A DNA stretch of 64,000 nucleotides from positions 1 to 64,000 of the forward strand of contig CAIRAY010000143.1 of the NCBI GenBank assembly GCA_903876665.1, given 5' to 3'. Origin of the DNA: an uncultured Fibrobacterota bacterium (GTDB lineage Bacteria; Fibrobacterota; Fibrobacteria; Fibrobacterales; Fibrobacteraceae). A program made the translations under genes and the position numbers. The stretch's first letter is position 1; each line of letters starts with the position of its first letter. Positions 44,703 to 53,413 of this stretch are shown one piece after another. The notes under the pieces were generated by a model. The model was given only the letters and a program-made list of their open reading frames with translations, had not been told where the DNA came from and made no database searches.

Positions 44703-47402
44703 TTACCCAGGTTTCACTACGAAATTCACCAGCTTTGCAGGCACCACCACGGCCTTTACAATGCTCATTCCTTTGAGGAACTCTTGCACGCGCTCATTGG
44801 CTTTAGCGAGCGCCTCAAGCTCTGCGGGCGCAGTGTCTTTGGCGACCTGGACCTTGGCCCGGACTTTTCCATTCACCTGGAACACCACTTCGACGGTATT
44901 TTCCACTGCCAGGGCCGGATCGCTGATGGGCCAAGCTACGGCAGTCAGGGAGCTGGTGTATCCAAGCTTCGTCCAAATTTCTTCGGCCAAGTGCGGAGCA
45001 AAGGGATGCAGCAACTGGGTGAAGGTTTCGCACACCTGACGGTTGCGATGAGGAGCCTTCATCAGCTCGTTGCAGAACACCATCATTTGGGAAATGGCGG
45101 TATTGAAGCGCATGCCCTCAATGTCTTCGCTCACCTTGATGATGCTCTGGTGCATCAAGCGCACCAGCTCCGGGCTCGCGGGATCATTGACGAAAACAGG
45201 TTCCACATCCTCGTCACCCACGATGGCGCGCCAGGCACGGGCGAGGAAGCGGTACATGCCTTCGAGGCCGGCGGGCTGCCAAGGCTTGGTGGCGTCCAAA
45301 GGACCCATGAACATTTCGTACAAACGAAGGGAGTCTGCGCCGTATTCCTTGACCACATCATCGGGATTGACGACATTTTTTAGAGACTTTGACATTTTGG
45401 CTACGATCTGTTTAAGCTCGTCACCGCTTTCCTTGTGGTAGTACTTGCCTTCGCGTTCTTCCACTTCATCGCTGGGGACTTTAGCTCCCGCTTTGTCTTC
45501 GTAGGCAAAGGCGAGAATCATGCCTTGATTGAAGAGCTTCTGGTAGGGCTCGTCCGTGCTGACCAAACCCAAATCAAATAGGACCTTGTGCCAGAAGCGA
45601 CTGTACAACAAATGCAAAACCGCGTGTTCCGCGCCCCCCACATACAAATCCACAGGCATCCAGTAGCTTTCCTTAAGCTTGTCGATGAAGCGGATGTCGT
45701 TGTTGGGATCGATGTAGCGCAAGTAGTACCAGCAGCTGCCGGCCCACTGGGGCATGGTGTTGGTTTCGCGCCGACCCTTGCGACCAGTTTTGGGATCGAT
45801 CACATTCACCCATTCCGTCGCATTGGCGAGGGGCGACTCGCCGGATTCACCGGGCAGGAATTTTTCCATCTGGGGCAATTCCAGTGGCAACTGGGCCTCA
45901 TCGAGCAGGCTGACTTCGCCATCTTCCCAATGGATCACTGGGAAGGGTTCACCCCAGTAGCGCTGACGGCTAAAGAGCCAATCGCGAATTTTGTAATTGA
46001 CCGTGGCTTTGCCCAGGTTGTGCTTGCCGAGCCATTCGATTACTGTAGCGACGCCATCGGTTTTGCTCATACCATTGATGGTGAGGGCGTTTTCAACGCT
46101 TTCACTGCGAATGTAATTGCCGTCTTCAGTCCAGCAGGCGGTGCCGTCCATGACCTTGGCGCGTAGCTCGTCTTTGCAGGTGGCGTCGGGCTCCATGATA
46201 CAGATCACGGGCAACTTGAACTTGACGGCGAACTCAAAGTCGCGGGTATCGTGCGCGGGCACGGCCATGATGGCGCCCGTGCCATAACCCATGAGCACAT
46301 AGTCCGCAATCCAAATGGGAATTTGTTTGCCATTGACCGGATTGATGGCGTAGCTTCCGCTGAAGACACCGGATTTGTCTTTGGCCAGTTCCGTACGGTC
46401 GAGGTCGCTCTTGAGCGTTGCGGCGCGCTTGTAGGCTGCCACGGCGGCTTCTTGCGCGGGCGTAGTCAGGCTGGGCACCAGCGCATGTTCGGGGGCGACC
46501 ACCATGTAGGTCGCACCAAATAGGGTGTCGGGCCGAGTCGTGTAGACGCGCAATTGATTAGAGGTGGGTTTGCCAGCCACATCGGCAATGGCGAAATCCA
46601 CTTCGGCGCCAGTGGAGCGCCCGATCCAGTTGCGCTGCATGTCTTTGATGCCCTCAGACCAGTCCAGGTTGTCGAGGCCCTGGAGCAGGCGATCGGCGAA
46701 GTGCGGAATACGCAACAACCACTGTTTCAAATTCTTGCGCTCGACCTGGGAGCCACATTTTTCGTGGGAACCATCGTTGAGCACTTCTTCGTTGGAGCAA
46801 ACGATGCGACATTTGTTACACCACCACACCTGGGCGTTGGCGTAGTAGGCGAGGCGCTTTTCGTCCTGGTAGGCGCGGACGGCCTTGGGGCCAAGGGCTG
46901 CAATGTCCGCAGGAATGGGAAGCTCGGCGATGGGGCGACCCTTTTGAATGGAGGCATCGAACCAGGTGTTGAAGAGCTGAATAAAGATCCACTGGGTCCA
47001 CTTCACGTATTTCGGGTCCGTGGTATTGATTTCGCGGTCCCAGTCATAGCTCAAGCCCAAGCCCTGAATCTGCTTGCGGAAGTTGTCGCAGTTCTTTTGG
47101 GTGGTGACGGAAGGGTGGGTTCCGGTTTGGATGGCATACTGTTCGGCGGGGAGTCCAAAGGCGTCCCAACCCATGGGGTGCAGCACATTGAAACCCTTGG
47201 AGCGCTTATAGCGACAAATGATATCTGTGGCCGTGTATCCTTCGGGATGGCCCACATGCAGGCCCGCTCCGCTCGGATAGGGAAACATGTCGAGGCAGTA
47301 GAACTTGGGCTTCGAAGTGTCGTCAGTGGTTTTGAACGTCTTGTTTGCCAGCCAGAATTCTTGCCACTTGGGCTCTATCGCGGACGGGGTATATTTTGCC
47401 AT
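44703..47402 (-). CDS. leuS: Leucyl-tRNA synthetase
   Basis: Charges tRNA-Leu. The 899-residue class Ia synthetase has the HIGH-type motif in [20 protein letters not shown] (about residues 42-61), an internal editing domain (about 230-430, with VVAPEHAL and [19 protein letters not shown]) and the KMSKS loop in [16 protein letters not shown] (about residues 670-690). The C-terminal anticodon-binding region ends normally. The start has no ribosome site but a TAAATTCC box 4 nt upstream with TTG 19 nt further up. A small lipoprotein gene follows. Confidence 0.98.
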   Translation of the reverse strand: MAKYTPSAIEPKWQEFWLANKTFKTTDDTSKPKFYCLDMFPYPSGAGLHVGHPEGYTATDIICRYKRSKGFNVLHPMGWDAFGLPAEQYAIQTGTHPSVTTQKNCDNFRKQIQGLGLSYDWDREINTTDPKYVKWTQWIFIQLFNTWFDASIQKGRPIAELPIPADIAALGPKAVRAYQDEKRLAYYANAQVWWCNKCRIVCSNEEVLNDGSHEKCGSQVERKNLKQWLLRIPHFADRLLQGLDNLDWSEGIKDMQRNWIGRSTGAEVDFAIADVAGKPTSNQLRVYTTRPDTLFGATYMVVAPEHALVPSLTTPAQEAAVAAYKRAATLKSDLDRTELAKDKSGVFSGSYAINPVNGKQIPIWIADYVLMGYGTGAIMAVPAHDTRDFEFAVKFKLPVICIMEPDATCKDELRAKVMDGTACWTEDGNYIRSESVENALTINGMSKTDGVATVIEWLGKHNLGKATVNYKIRDWLFSRQRYWGEPFPVIHWEDGEVSLLDEAQLPLELPQMEKFLPGESGESPLANATEWVNVIDPKTGRKGRRETNTMPQWAGSCWYYLRYIDPNNDIRFIDKLKESYWMPVDLYVGGAEHAVLHLLYSRFWHKVLFDLGLVSTDEPYQKLFNQGMILAFAYEDKAGAKVPSDEVEEREGKYYHKESGDELKQIVAKMSKSLKNVVNPDDVVKEYGADSLRLYEMFMGPLDATKPWQPAGLEGMYRFLARAWRAIVGDEDVEPVFVNDPASPELVRLMHQSIIKVSEDIEGMRFNTAISQMMVFCNELMKAPHRNRQVCETFTQLLHPFAPHLAEEIWTKLGYTSSLTAVAWPISDPALAVENTVEVVFQVNGKVRAKVQVAKDTAPAELEALAKANERVQEFLKGMSIVKAVVVPAKLVNFVVKPG

Positions 47403-47406
47403 GGCG

Positions 47407-47414
47407 GGAATTTA
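47407..47414 (-). promoter_or_regulatory. TAAATTCC box 4 nt before leuS ATG, with TTG 19 nt upstream
   Basis: On the minus strand TAAATTCC ends 4 nt before the ATG at 47402. TTG (47434-47436) lies exactly 19 nt upstream of the box. Final bases differ from TAnnTTTG. Confidence 0.45.
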
Positions 47415-47488
47415 GCAAATACAGCAAAGCCATCAATTACGCACGCACTATGATCCCTTGGAAACGCATACGGGATGTTTTTTTAAGT

Positions 47489-47544
47489 GCCCGGCACGGG
47501 CATCACAGAACTCTGCTAGATGCACGGTGATGCCCGTGCCGGGC
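47489..47544. repeat. Perfect 18-bp inverted repeat built of nested palindromes
   Basis: GCCCGGCACGGGCATCAC (47489-47506) and its exact complement (47527-47544) are separated by 20 bp. Each arm also folds on itself (GCCCG/CGGGC). It is the first element of the 47.5-48.0 kb repeat island. Confidence 0.85.
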
Positions 47545-47722
47545 ATGACAATCCATAAACACTTTGCAGGTCGCAATACCCGTGACGGTGTTAGTAAGTG
47601 CTTGTCACCCTCGCCATTGTCGTACCGTGGTTTACCACGCATCCTAAGAGCCTGCCACCCGCAAGGGCAGCCATCAAACGAAGGAGTATCGTTGTAAGTT
47701 GTAAGTCATCACTCGCAATTCC

Positions 47723-47752
47723 GTCACCCCAACTTGGCTGGGGTCTAGGGTC
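47723..47752. repeat. Palindromic unit GTCACCCCA...TGGGGTCTAGGGTC
   Basis: Stem CCCCA (47727-47731) / TGGGG (47739-47743) with the same GTCACCC start and AGGGTC end as the neighbouring units. Confidence 0.65.
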
Positions 47753-47999
47753 AATGCCGTTCGGAAACTATATGGAATATGGCGATTGAGATCCTTACAC
47801 AGGTCATTGCCTACGCACTTACGGTATGTCACCCCCGCGCAAGTCCCATAGTCACCCTCGCGCAGACGAGGGTCCAGGTTGCTTTTCTGCCCAAGACCCC
47901 CGCCGGAGTTTATCCCCTTGGGGGCCAGGGTGACACAGAAAAAAATCCAGCTAAACTCTATTGCAATCCCATATAAACCGGGGTTTCCGAACGGCATTG
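47752..47999. repeat. 17-bp inverted repeat enclosing a 214-bp non-coding block
   Basis: CAATGCCGTTCGGAAAC (47752-47768) has an exact inverted copy at 47983-47999. Both arms are followed or preceded by a TATATGG/CCATATA string. The enclosed block holds further palindromes and no ORF of note. It resembles a miniature inverted-repeat element or a composite of REP-like units. Confidence 0.75.
47851..47934. repeat. Palindromic unit GTCACCCTCG...CGAGGGTCC with inverted partner AGGGTGAC
   Basis: ACCCTCG (47854-47860) pairs with CGAGGGT (47867-47873). GTCACCCT (47851-47858) has its complement AGGGTGAC at 47927-47934, beyond a second C/G-run hairpin (CCCCC...GGGGG). Confidence 0.65.
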
Positions 48000-48128
48000 G
48001 GCCTAGGGTCGCCCGTAACGGTTGTGGGGCATTACTGTAGCGATTTTATCGTAGATGCCAAAAGATTCAATGCGCTTGCCTGGACTACGCCACCCAATCT
48101 TCACCCTTGCATCTCCCCAAGTTACTCC

Positions 48129-48136
48129 TACCTTTG
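48129..48136 (+). promoter_or_regulatory. TACCTTTG box 4 nt before ATG, with TTG 19 nt upstream
   Basis: Exact TAnnTTTG match 4 nt before the ATG at 48141. TTG at 48107-48109 is 19 nt upstream. Both elements of a Bacteroidetes-type promoter are present, making this the clearest case. Confidence 0.6.
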
Positions 48137-48140
48137 GGCC

Positions 48141-49331
48141 ATGATTCCTTCGTTCCTTTCCCATGCCCTTTTTCTTGTCGTTGTCCTCGTGGCCTTCCGC
48201 TATGCGTGGCTTCGCATTCGAGTTGTGGTTCCCAAGCGCCTGCGTTGGTTTGGAGGCACGGCCTTTATCGGAATCATTTTCCTGGCCTTCGCCTACCGCC
48301 TGCTTCCCGAAATCACCGGGCCACAAGCTCAGGCGATGCTCGGCATGGGCGCTTTCTGGATGGTATTTATCGGCAATTGGCTCGTGGCATGCCTTTTCAT
48401 GGATCTTCTCTTTGTGATTCTCTGGATCAAGGCCCGGGTATGGGGATTTGGACTGCGCTCCCGCGAAATTGTTTTCCGCCTTAAGCTGGCTAGGGATCAT
48501 TGGATTCCCCAGGCACTGATCCTTACGGTTCTGGTCACTATCGGGTTTTGCGTTTATGGCTGGAACAAACAGCTGAACTTCATCGTCCACTACGAGACTC
48601 TAGAAATCAAAAAGCCCGCTGCCGAAGCCATTCGTATCGCCGTAATTTCCGATGCACATTTTGATCCCTTGTTCCGAGCGGAAAAATGGGACCGGCTCAT
48701 CGACTCCTTAGACCGCATTCAGCCCGATTTGATCGTCCTATTGGGCGACATGAGCGATCTTTCCATCCATGACCTTGAAGCTGCCGGATTCGCCGACGGA
48801 ATCCAAAAGTTGCACGCCCCTTTGGGAGTATTTGGCATTACCGGAAATCACGAAGCCTACATGATGCGCCGCGACCCCGAATTACTCCATTGGATGCAAC
48901 TCCAGGGCATGGAACTTCTCGATGAATCCTCCGTCTGCATGATGGGCCTCTGCCTGACTGGGCGGGCGGACCCCCAAATGGCAAAGCAGAACAACGAAGC
49001 CCGCAAACCCCTTGCAAAAATTCAACCTGACTCTATCTGGATATCCCGGCAAGCCTGGATTGTATTGGACCACCAGCCCAAGGGGCTCGAGCCATCTGAT
49101 CTTCCTGCCTCGGCCCCGCGCCCCGATCTAGGACTCTCGGGTCACACCCATGGTGGGCAATTCTTTCCCTGGACTATCGTAATTAACTGGGTTTGGCCAC
49201 TCGCAAATGGCAGGGGAACTTTGACGGGCGTACCTTGGATCACCTCTTCGGGCTTTGGACAATGGGGGCCAGCTCTCCGCGTTGGCTCCTCCACGGAATT
49301 GCTCATCATCGATCTTGTACCAAAAAAATGA
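48141..49331 (+). CDS. Membrane-anchored metallophosphoesterase
   Basis: A 396-residue protein with the start at ATG 48141 (an in-frame extension to 47961 reads through the repeat island and is rejected). Four to five membrane segments occupy residues about 1-150. The catalytic domain has the calcineurin-type metal motifs in order: ISDAHFDP (D-x-H), LLGDMSD (GDxxD), ITGNHE (GNHE) and SGHTHGGQ (GHxH). This layout is that of the YkuE/YaeI-type phosphoesterases, acting on phospholipid or cell-wall-related phosphate esters. A minus-strand terminator overlaps its final codons. Confidence 0.88.
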   Translation: MIPSFLSHALFLVVVLVAFRYAWLRIRVVVPKRLRWFGGTAFIGIIFLAFAYRLLPEITGPQAQAMLGMGAFWMVFIGNWLVACLFMDLLFVILWIKARVWGFGLRSREIVFRLKLARDHWIPQALILTVLVTIGFCVYGWNKQLNFIVHYETLEIKKPAAEAIRIAVISDAHFDPLFRAEKWDRLIDSLDRIQPDLIVLLGDMSDLSIHDLEAAGFADGIQKLHAPLGVFGITGNHEAYMMRRDPELLHWMQLQGMELLDESSVCMMGLCLTGRADPQMAKQNNEARKPLAKIQPDSIWISRQAWIVLDHQPKGLEPSDLPASAPRPDLGLSGHTHGGQFFPWTIVINWVWPLANGRGTLTGVPWITSSGFGQWGPALRVGSSTELLIIDLVPKK

Positions 49332-49357
49332 GTCCGAAACATTCGCTTCGGACTCAT
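49322..49357 (-). terminator. Rho-independent terminator for the 38-codon minus-strand gene
   Basis: Stem ATGAGTCCGAA (49328-49338) / TTCGGACTCAT (49347-49357). On the minus strand it is followed by a run of seven T. It lies on the phosphoesterase stop codon. Confidence 0.75.
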
Positions 49358-49374
49358 ACCAACGCTGGGTTGCA

Positions 49375-49491
49375 TTAGCGGAAATGTTGTCTGTGATGCA
49401 CCTGGGGATGGGACTCCATCGGTGCCTTGAGAAACACGATAATAGCCGCACTGACTGCCAAGCTTGAAATGATTGTGGCGAGTGTCATCAT
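49375..49491 (-). CDS. Small 38-residue membrane protein, unknown
   Basis: Too short for routine gene calling, but supported by structure. ATG at 49491 with AAAGGGAG upstream (7-nt spacing); 38 residues beginning MMTLATIISSLAVSAAIIVF, which is a single membrane helix. The tail is short and His-rich (HPQVHHRQHFR). A rho-independent terminator 18 bp after the stop closes it. Signal, spacing, stop and terminator agree, so I consider it a real gene. Function unknown; small regulators of membrane complexes have this shape. Confidence 0.65.
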   Translation of the reverse strand: MMTLATIISSLAVSAAIIVFLKAPMESHPQVHHRQHFR

Positions 49492-49794
49492 ACTGTTACT
49501 CCCTTTGAGTTGTTGTTTGTTCTGCCTTTATAAATAACATGATTTCACTCCATTGTCCATAGTTCATTTTGATGATCGCAGTGATTTTCCCGATGAATGA
49601 ATGTTTCGGAAAAAAAATCGCCCTGCATGACATTGTGATGACAGAACAATTACGGAATCATTGCCAAGTGGCCGTCGCTCAGTCGCGTCGCCCAAGAATC
49701 TGCATGACTGCAGGCGAACGGAGCGCTGGCGATGAAAATGTTTCCACAAGTACCGCACTGGGGTACGCCCTCGTTTCCCCAAGGACACCGATTA
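49492..49794. other. Gene-free stretch upstream of the 38-codon gene
   Basis: About 300 bp. Overlapping ORFs of 75-108 codons on both strands have no coding features, domain or ribosome site. The promoter of the minus-strand small gene is expected here. Nothing else recognised. Confidence 0.4.
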
Positions 49795-50760
49795 TCAAGA
49801 ATCCAAATGACGTGGTGGCGCAGAGACGCTACGACGGATTAAATCGCGCTTGGCGACTACAATCTGGTCGGCAATCGTTTGTGTGTGTTCGGTAAGCCAC
49901 AAATGAGTCTGAGAGCCAGGTGAATAATCGGCCTCGCCATACATTTGAATGCGCCCATCAGCCCGGAGCTGGTCTACCTGACGCATGGCTTTGCGATCTC
50001 CGCGGGGGTAGATTGCATAAGTGTTTCCGCCACCCTGGTTGAGAATGCTGAAGGCAGGAACATCGCTGGGACCATCGGCAATGTAGATCATGTTTTTGAA
50101 GGGAACCCGGCGGTCTTCAGCGAGCATTTTTGAATTCACATTGATTTCGGGATGCTTGTTGCTCCCTTTGTTTACTTCAAACAGATAACGTGTTTTAGAT
50201 GTATTGTCAAGGGCTGTTGCCACCTGGGAAAGCACCCCGGCCCCAACCTTTTGTTCTCCAGAAAGATAGCCGGGAAGGGCTGGTACCTCAATGAATTCTG
50301 CACCCCAGATCCCATCGGGTTCGGCAAATGGCGCTACCGCGCTACCTCGAATGGTGGCTGCAAAACCGGTGCTCACAATGTAATGCTCCACCTTGATTCC
50401 GAAACTCGAATAATCAGGATTATTCTCGATAGACTCTTTGATGGTCTTAAAGAATTCTGGCAAGCCCGGGTAGAATTGCAAGTCCTTTCCCATTTCCTGC
50501 AAAATGGCGTTGTTGAGACCAAGAAAGGGACCGGACTGGGCCCAGGTAATGATGTGATTCAAATAAATCGTGTCACGGTTTACATGAATCCCTTGCTTGC
50601 GGTAGTAGGCATCCAAGCCGTCTACCTCTTTCCAGAACAAAGCGGGATCCGCCTGGTATTTACGAAACAGCGGGGCCTGCATGTAGTCCGTAATCAGGGT
50701 CTTGTCGAAATCCCAAACCAGCGCAATGATATTTTGCTCAAACGCGTGCGTGCTTGCCAT
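49795..50760 (-). CDS. HAD-superfamily hydrolase
   Basis: A 321-residue phosphatase-like protein. Motif I is WDFDKTL with nucleophile Asp17 and Asp19. Motif II/III-like segments are IVSTGF and IADGPSDVPAF (acidic pair). The cap is large (about residues 25-110). No signal peptide. It is the last gene of a three-gene minus operon with an M23 peptidase and a 106-residue protein, 8 bp after the peptidase stop. The substrate cannot be read from the sequence. Confidence 0.87.
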   Translation of the reverse strand: MASTHAFEQNIIALVWDFDKTLITDYMQAPLFRKYQADPALFWKEVDGLDAYYRKQGIHVNRDTIYLNHIITWAQSGPFLGLNNAILQEMGKDLQFYPGLPEFFKTIKESIENNPDYSSFGIKVEHYIVSTGFAATIRGSAVAPFAEPDGIWGAEFIEVPALPGYLSGEQKVGAGVLSQVATALDNTSKTRYLFEVNKGSNKHPEINVNSKMLAEDRRVPFKNMIYIADGPSDVPAFSILNQGGGNTYAIYPRGDRKAMRQVDQLRADGRIQMYGEADYSPGSQTHLWLTEHTQTIADQIVVAKRDLIRRSVSAPPRHLDS

Positions 50761-50768
50761 GAAGGTTC

Positions 50769-51632
50769 CTAGGGTGCGATGTAATAATCTTCGGGATTGA
50801 CGGGCTGGCCCATGATGTGCAATTCATAGTGCAAATGGGGCCCGGCGGAGCGCCCGGATTTTCCCACCAAGGCAATTGGCTGACCCCGAGACACCGATTG
50901 TCCAGGACCCACCAGCGCCATGTTCAAATGGGCGTAAAAAGTTTCGGTACGTTCATTATGGACAATCGTCATACATAGACCGAATCCCTTGTCATTGACG
51001 ATGGAGGCCACCATGCCTCCACCCGGGGCAATTACGGTGTCTCCCTCAAAAGACGCGTAATCCACTCCCCGATGGGGTAAATCAGAGCCCGTATGGGGAT
51101 CGTATGCCAAAGCAAACCGGCCGGTCACCATGGCATGGCGTTTCATGGGATGAATGAGGGGAAGACTCTTGGCATAGCTTGCATTGGACTTCAGAGAATC
51201 CAAAAAGCGCTTGATGCTTGCATGACCGAACCGAATGCGTTGCATATTGCGAGCAGGTCCGATGGCTCCAAAGGAATTTTCCACCGTGGGCTCGGGGTCC
51301 AGCAGCACCTTGGGTTCGGTAAGGGGAATGCCTGCAGATTTGGTCACCTCTTCGCGGATTTTGCGGCTTTCCTCAATTTCGGCCTTGGCCCGTTCGGACT
51401 GATCCTGCAATTGATTGAGGGTTTTCAGCAAGTCCTTGTTTTGGGAATACATGCGAAACAGGCTCACATCCGTCCATTTTTTTACAATGGAAAAAGGGTC
51501 AATGACCAAAAACCCGAGTACCGCAAAAAAAACGGCAAAACCTACGGCGGCAATTTGCCAAAGGGAATAGGCATGGTACCGGGGCGGGGAGGTGGTCTCG
51601 GGAAAGACCTGGACTTCAACTTTACGGGCCAT
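50769..51632 (-). CDS. Membrane-anchored M23 peptidase (LytM/NlpD-like)
   Basis: A 287-residue protein with one N-terminal membrane helix (about residues 27-50) and a helical stalk (QNKDLLKTLNQLQDQSERAK and onward, about 66-100). The zinc-peptidase domain holds HRGVDY and GPHLHYELH, the His-Asp and HxH metal ligands. Likely a cell-wall amidase activator or endopeptidase in the envelope. It is the middle gene of the operon 51961 to 49795, with 8-bp gaps on both sides. Confidence 0.9.
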   Translation of the reverse strand: MARKVEVQVFPETTSPPRYHAYSLWQIAAVGFAVFFAVLGFLVIDPFSIVKKWTDVSLFRMYSQNKDLLKTLNQLQDQSERAKAEIEESRKIREEVTKSAGIPLTEPKVLLDPEPTVENSFGAIGPARNMQRIRFGHASIKRFLDSLKSNASYAKSLPLIHPMKRHAMVTGRFALAYDPHTGSDLPHRGVDYASFEGDTVIAPGGGMVASIVNDKGFGLCMTIVHNERTETFYAHLNMALVGPGQSVSRGQPIALVGKSGRSAGPHLHYELHIMGQPVNPEDYYIAP

Positions 51633-51640
51633 CTAGCCGG

Positions 51641-51961
51641 TCAGCAAGGCTTCTTGCAGCTTTCCGATTGCAGGGCTTTCAGCTTTTCCTTGAGATCCTG
51701 GATTCGGGCGAGGTTCTCGGAAATGGCGCCGACCAGCTCAATGTTTGCAGGTTCGGTGGTCAAGGCTTCTGGTTTTCCGGACTGGACGGCCTGGAACGCC
51801 GCTTCGCCTAAACGGCAATACTTGGCGTCGAGACGGTGCTCTTCGGCGATAATATCGACCTTTACCCGGCCAATTCGGGCGGCTTCTTCGAGCTTGGCGG
51901 CTGTGCAAGAGGCACCTTCAATCACGGAACGCTTGATTTTCGACAACAGATTATCAGGCAT
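51641..51961 (-). CDS. Small helical protein, first of the M23/HAD operon
   Basis: A 106-residue protein, mainly helical and rich in Ala, Glu and Lys, with four cysteines (SCTAAK, YCRLG, SCKKPC). No family recognised. It starts the operon with a GAGG site and is 8 bp upstream of the M23 peptidase. A role as a small partner of cell-wall enzymes is possible but speculative. Confidence 0.65.
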   Translation of the reverse strand: MPDNLLSKIKRSVIEGASCTAAKLEEAARIGRVKVDIIAEEHRLDAKYCRLGEAAFQAVQSGKPEALTTEPANIELVGAISENLARIQDLKEKLKALQSESCKKPC

Positions 51962-52092
51962 GGCAGTATCCTCATTCTTTAATGGACCAGCGTTTAGAAT
52001 AGTAAAATTCGAGTCAAAGAGCCATACATTGGCATTTTTAACCCTCCTCTCGTATATATTCTATTATTTTTTACCACAAGTTGGAGAAAATT

Positions 52093-52251
52093 ATGAGCCG
52101 TAAAGATCGACGCTATCAAAAAAAAGCCGCCAAAGAGTTCAATACACGCAAGCCAGTCAAGGCCGACAAGCGTGTTCTGATCGGTTTGGGGATTGCCGCG
52201 ACATTGATCGTGGTGATTTCCTATTACCTCCGCTATAGTGGTGCCATCTAA
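52093..52251 (+). CDS. Small 52-residue membrane protein upstream of dnaN
   Basis: MSRKDRRYQKKAAKEFNTRK... then one membrane helix (RVLIGLGIAATLIVVISYYL), ending YSGAI. GGAG precedes the ATG, and it is 15 bp before dnaN, so co-transcription is likely. Basic N-terminus inside, single helix. Unknown function. Confidence 0.7.
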   Translation: MSRKDRRYQKKAAKEFNTRKPVKADKRVLIGLGIAATLIVVISYYLRYSGAI

Positions 52252-52266
52252 TCCAAGGACTGTCCC

Positions 52267-53382
52267 ATGAAGTTTGAAGCCCCCAAATCAGTGATTTTTG
52301 AAGCCCTTCAATCGGCTTCCTACGCGGTACCCAACAAGTCTACCCTGCAAATTTTGAATAATTTTTTGCTCCGCCTGGAGGGGAATTTCCTGGAAATTTC
52401 CGCTACCGATCTGGATTTGGGAATTCGTGTCCGCACCGAGGTCACCGGCCATCGGGACGGCTCCGTGGTCGTCAACGCCCGCAAACTTCTGGACTTGGTC
52501 AAGGTTCTTCCCGACACGCCCGTCAGCCTGAGCGTGGATGATTATCTACTCCGCATTTCCTGGGGACAAAAGGGCAAAGCCAGCATTACTGGATTCGACG
52601 CTTCTGACTTTCCTGCCTTCCCCGAACTTGGCGAAGGCCAAGCCTTCTCGCTGAATCGGACTGAGCTCGCATTTTTGGCCGACAAAACCAATTTTGCCGT
52701 TTCTACAGATTCCACCCGCCTGACGCTGAACGGCGTTTATCTCGAAAGCCGTGAGAATCTCCTGTACTGCGTTGCCACGGATGGCCACCGCATGGGTCGC
52801 GCCTTTATCGAACAAGAGGCCCAGGCCCTGCAAAAAGGCATCATTGTTCCGCCCAAGGCGATTTCGCACGTGTTGCGCGCCGTTGGTGACGATTCCGCCA
52901 TCGAAATCCGCGTTGATGATTCCCACATCCTGTTCTCTGGGGAAAATATTCAAGTCGTCTCCAAGCTGATCGAAGGCCCCTATCCCAAATACGAAAGCGT
53001 TATTCCGCTTCAGTTCGAGCGCACCATCCAGGCCAACCGCACCGAATTCGGCCAAGTCATCAAGCATGTTTCGGCCATCGCCAACCAGCGCACCAACCAA
53101 ATCCGCCTGGCCCTGGAAGACGGAAACCTCGAAATTTCTGCCTCTGACGCGAACGCCGGTGGCGAATGCCGCGAAAGCTTCGCAGTCACCCACCAGGGCA
53201 ATGGCCCCTTTGTAATTGGCTTCAACGGCAAATACCTGGGCGAAATCCTCGCCATGTGCCCTTCGGAAGAAATCCTCATGAAACTGAATTCGGCCGTGGG
53301 CGCCTGCGTGATCGAGCCCGTGGGTGAAGGACTTGATTTCTTTTTCCTGCTCATGCCTTTGCGCTTAGTGGACGATAACTAA
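52267..53382 (+). CDS. dnaN: DNA polymerase III beta subunit (sliding clamp)
   Basis: The ring-shaped processivity clamp. The 371-residue product has the three repeated clamp domains and the usual sequence landmarks: SVVVNARKLLDLVKVLPD, ATDGHRMGRAF and a C-terminal LLMPLRLVDD, which binds partner peptides. AAGGA precedes the ATG. In many bacteria dnaN follows dnaA; here a 52-residue gene is next to it and no dnaA is in the window, so it is separated from the usual replication cluster. Confidence 0.97.
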   Translation: MKFEAPKSVIFEALQSASYAVPNKSTLQILNNFLLRLEGNFLEISATDLDLGIRVRTEVTGHRDGSVVVNARKLLDLVKVLPDTPVSLSVDDYLLRISWGQKGKASITGFDASDFPAFPELGEGQAFSLNRTELAFLADKTNFAVSTDSTRLTLNGVYLESRENLLYCVATDGHRMGRAFIEQEAQALQKGIIVPPKAISHVLRAVGDDSAIEIRVDDSHILFSGENIQVVSKLIEGPYPKYESVIPLQFERTIQANRTEFGQVIKHVSAIANQRTNQIRLALEDGNLEISASDANAGGECRESFAVTHQGNGPFVIGFNGKYLGEILAMCPSEEILMKLNSAVGACVIEPVGEGLDFFFLLMPLRLVDDN

Positions 53383-53406
53383 CAGGGAAGACATTTTGTT
53401 TCCCTG
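53383..53406. other. Inverted repeat between dnaN and the next gene
   Basis: CAGGGAA (53383-53389) / TTCCCTG (53400-53406), directly after the dnaN stop, without a T run. It may be a weak terminator or a leader structure of the gene at 53414. Confidence 0.35.
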
Positions 53407-53413
53407 GTAGTCC

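Larger units (their letters stand above)
47415..48128. other. About 700 bp of gene-free sequence filled with palindromic repeats
   Basis: Between leuS and the phosphoesterase gene no ORF has coding character. The space holds the inverted repeats listed separately. It is more GC-palindromic than the rest of the window. No IS-type transposase was seen. Confidence 0.7.

Noticed and set aside
46554-47453. 299-codon plus-strand ORF opposite leuS
   Set aside because: Antisense to leuS, whose synthetase motifs are unambiguous.
47961-48140. N-terminal extension of the phosphoesterase to 47961
   Set aside because: It would translate the repeat island; ATG 48141 has a TACCTTTG box 4 nt upstream and starts the membrane region.
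49569-49895. 108-codon plus-strand ORF after the 38-codon gene
   Set aside because: No ribosome site, no domain, and it runs into the antisense of the HAD gene.
51093-52103. 336-codon plus-strand ORF opposite the M23 peptidase and 106-residue genes
   Set aside because: The minus-strand genes have a membrane anchor, peptidase motifs and ribosome sites; the plus ORF has none.
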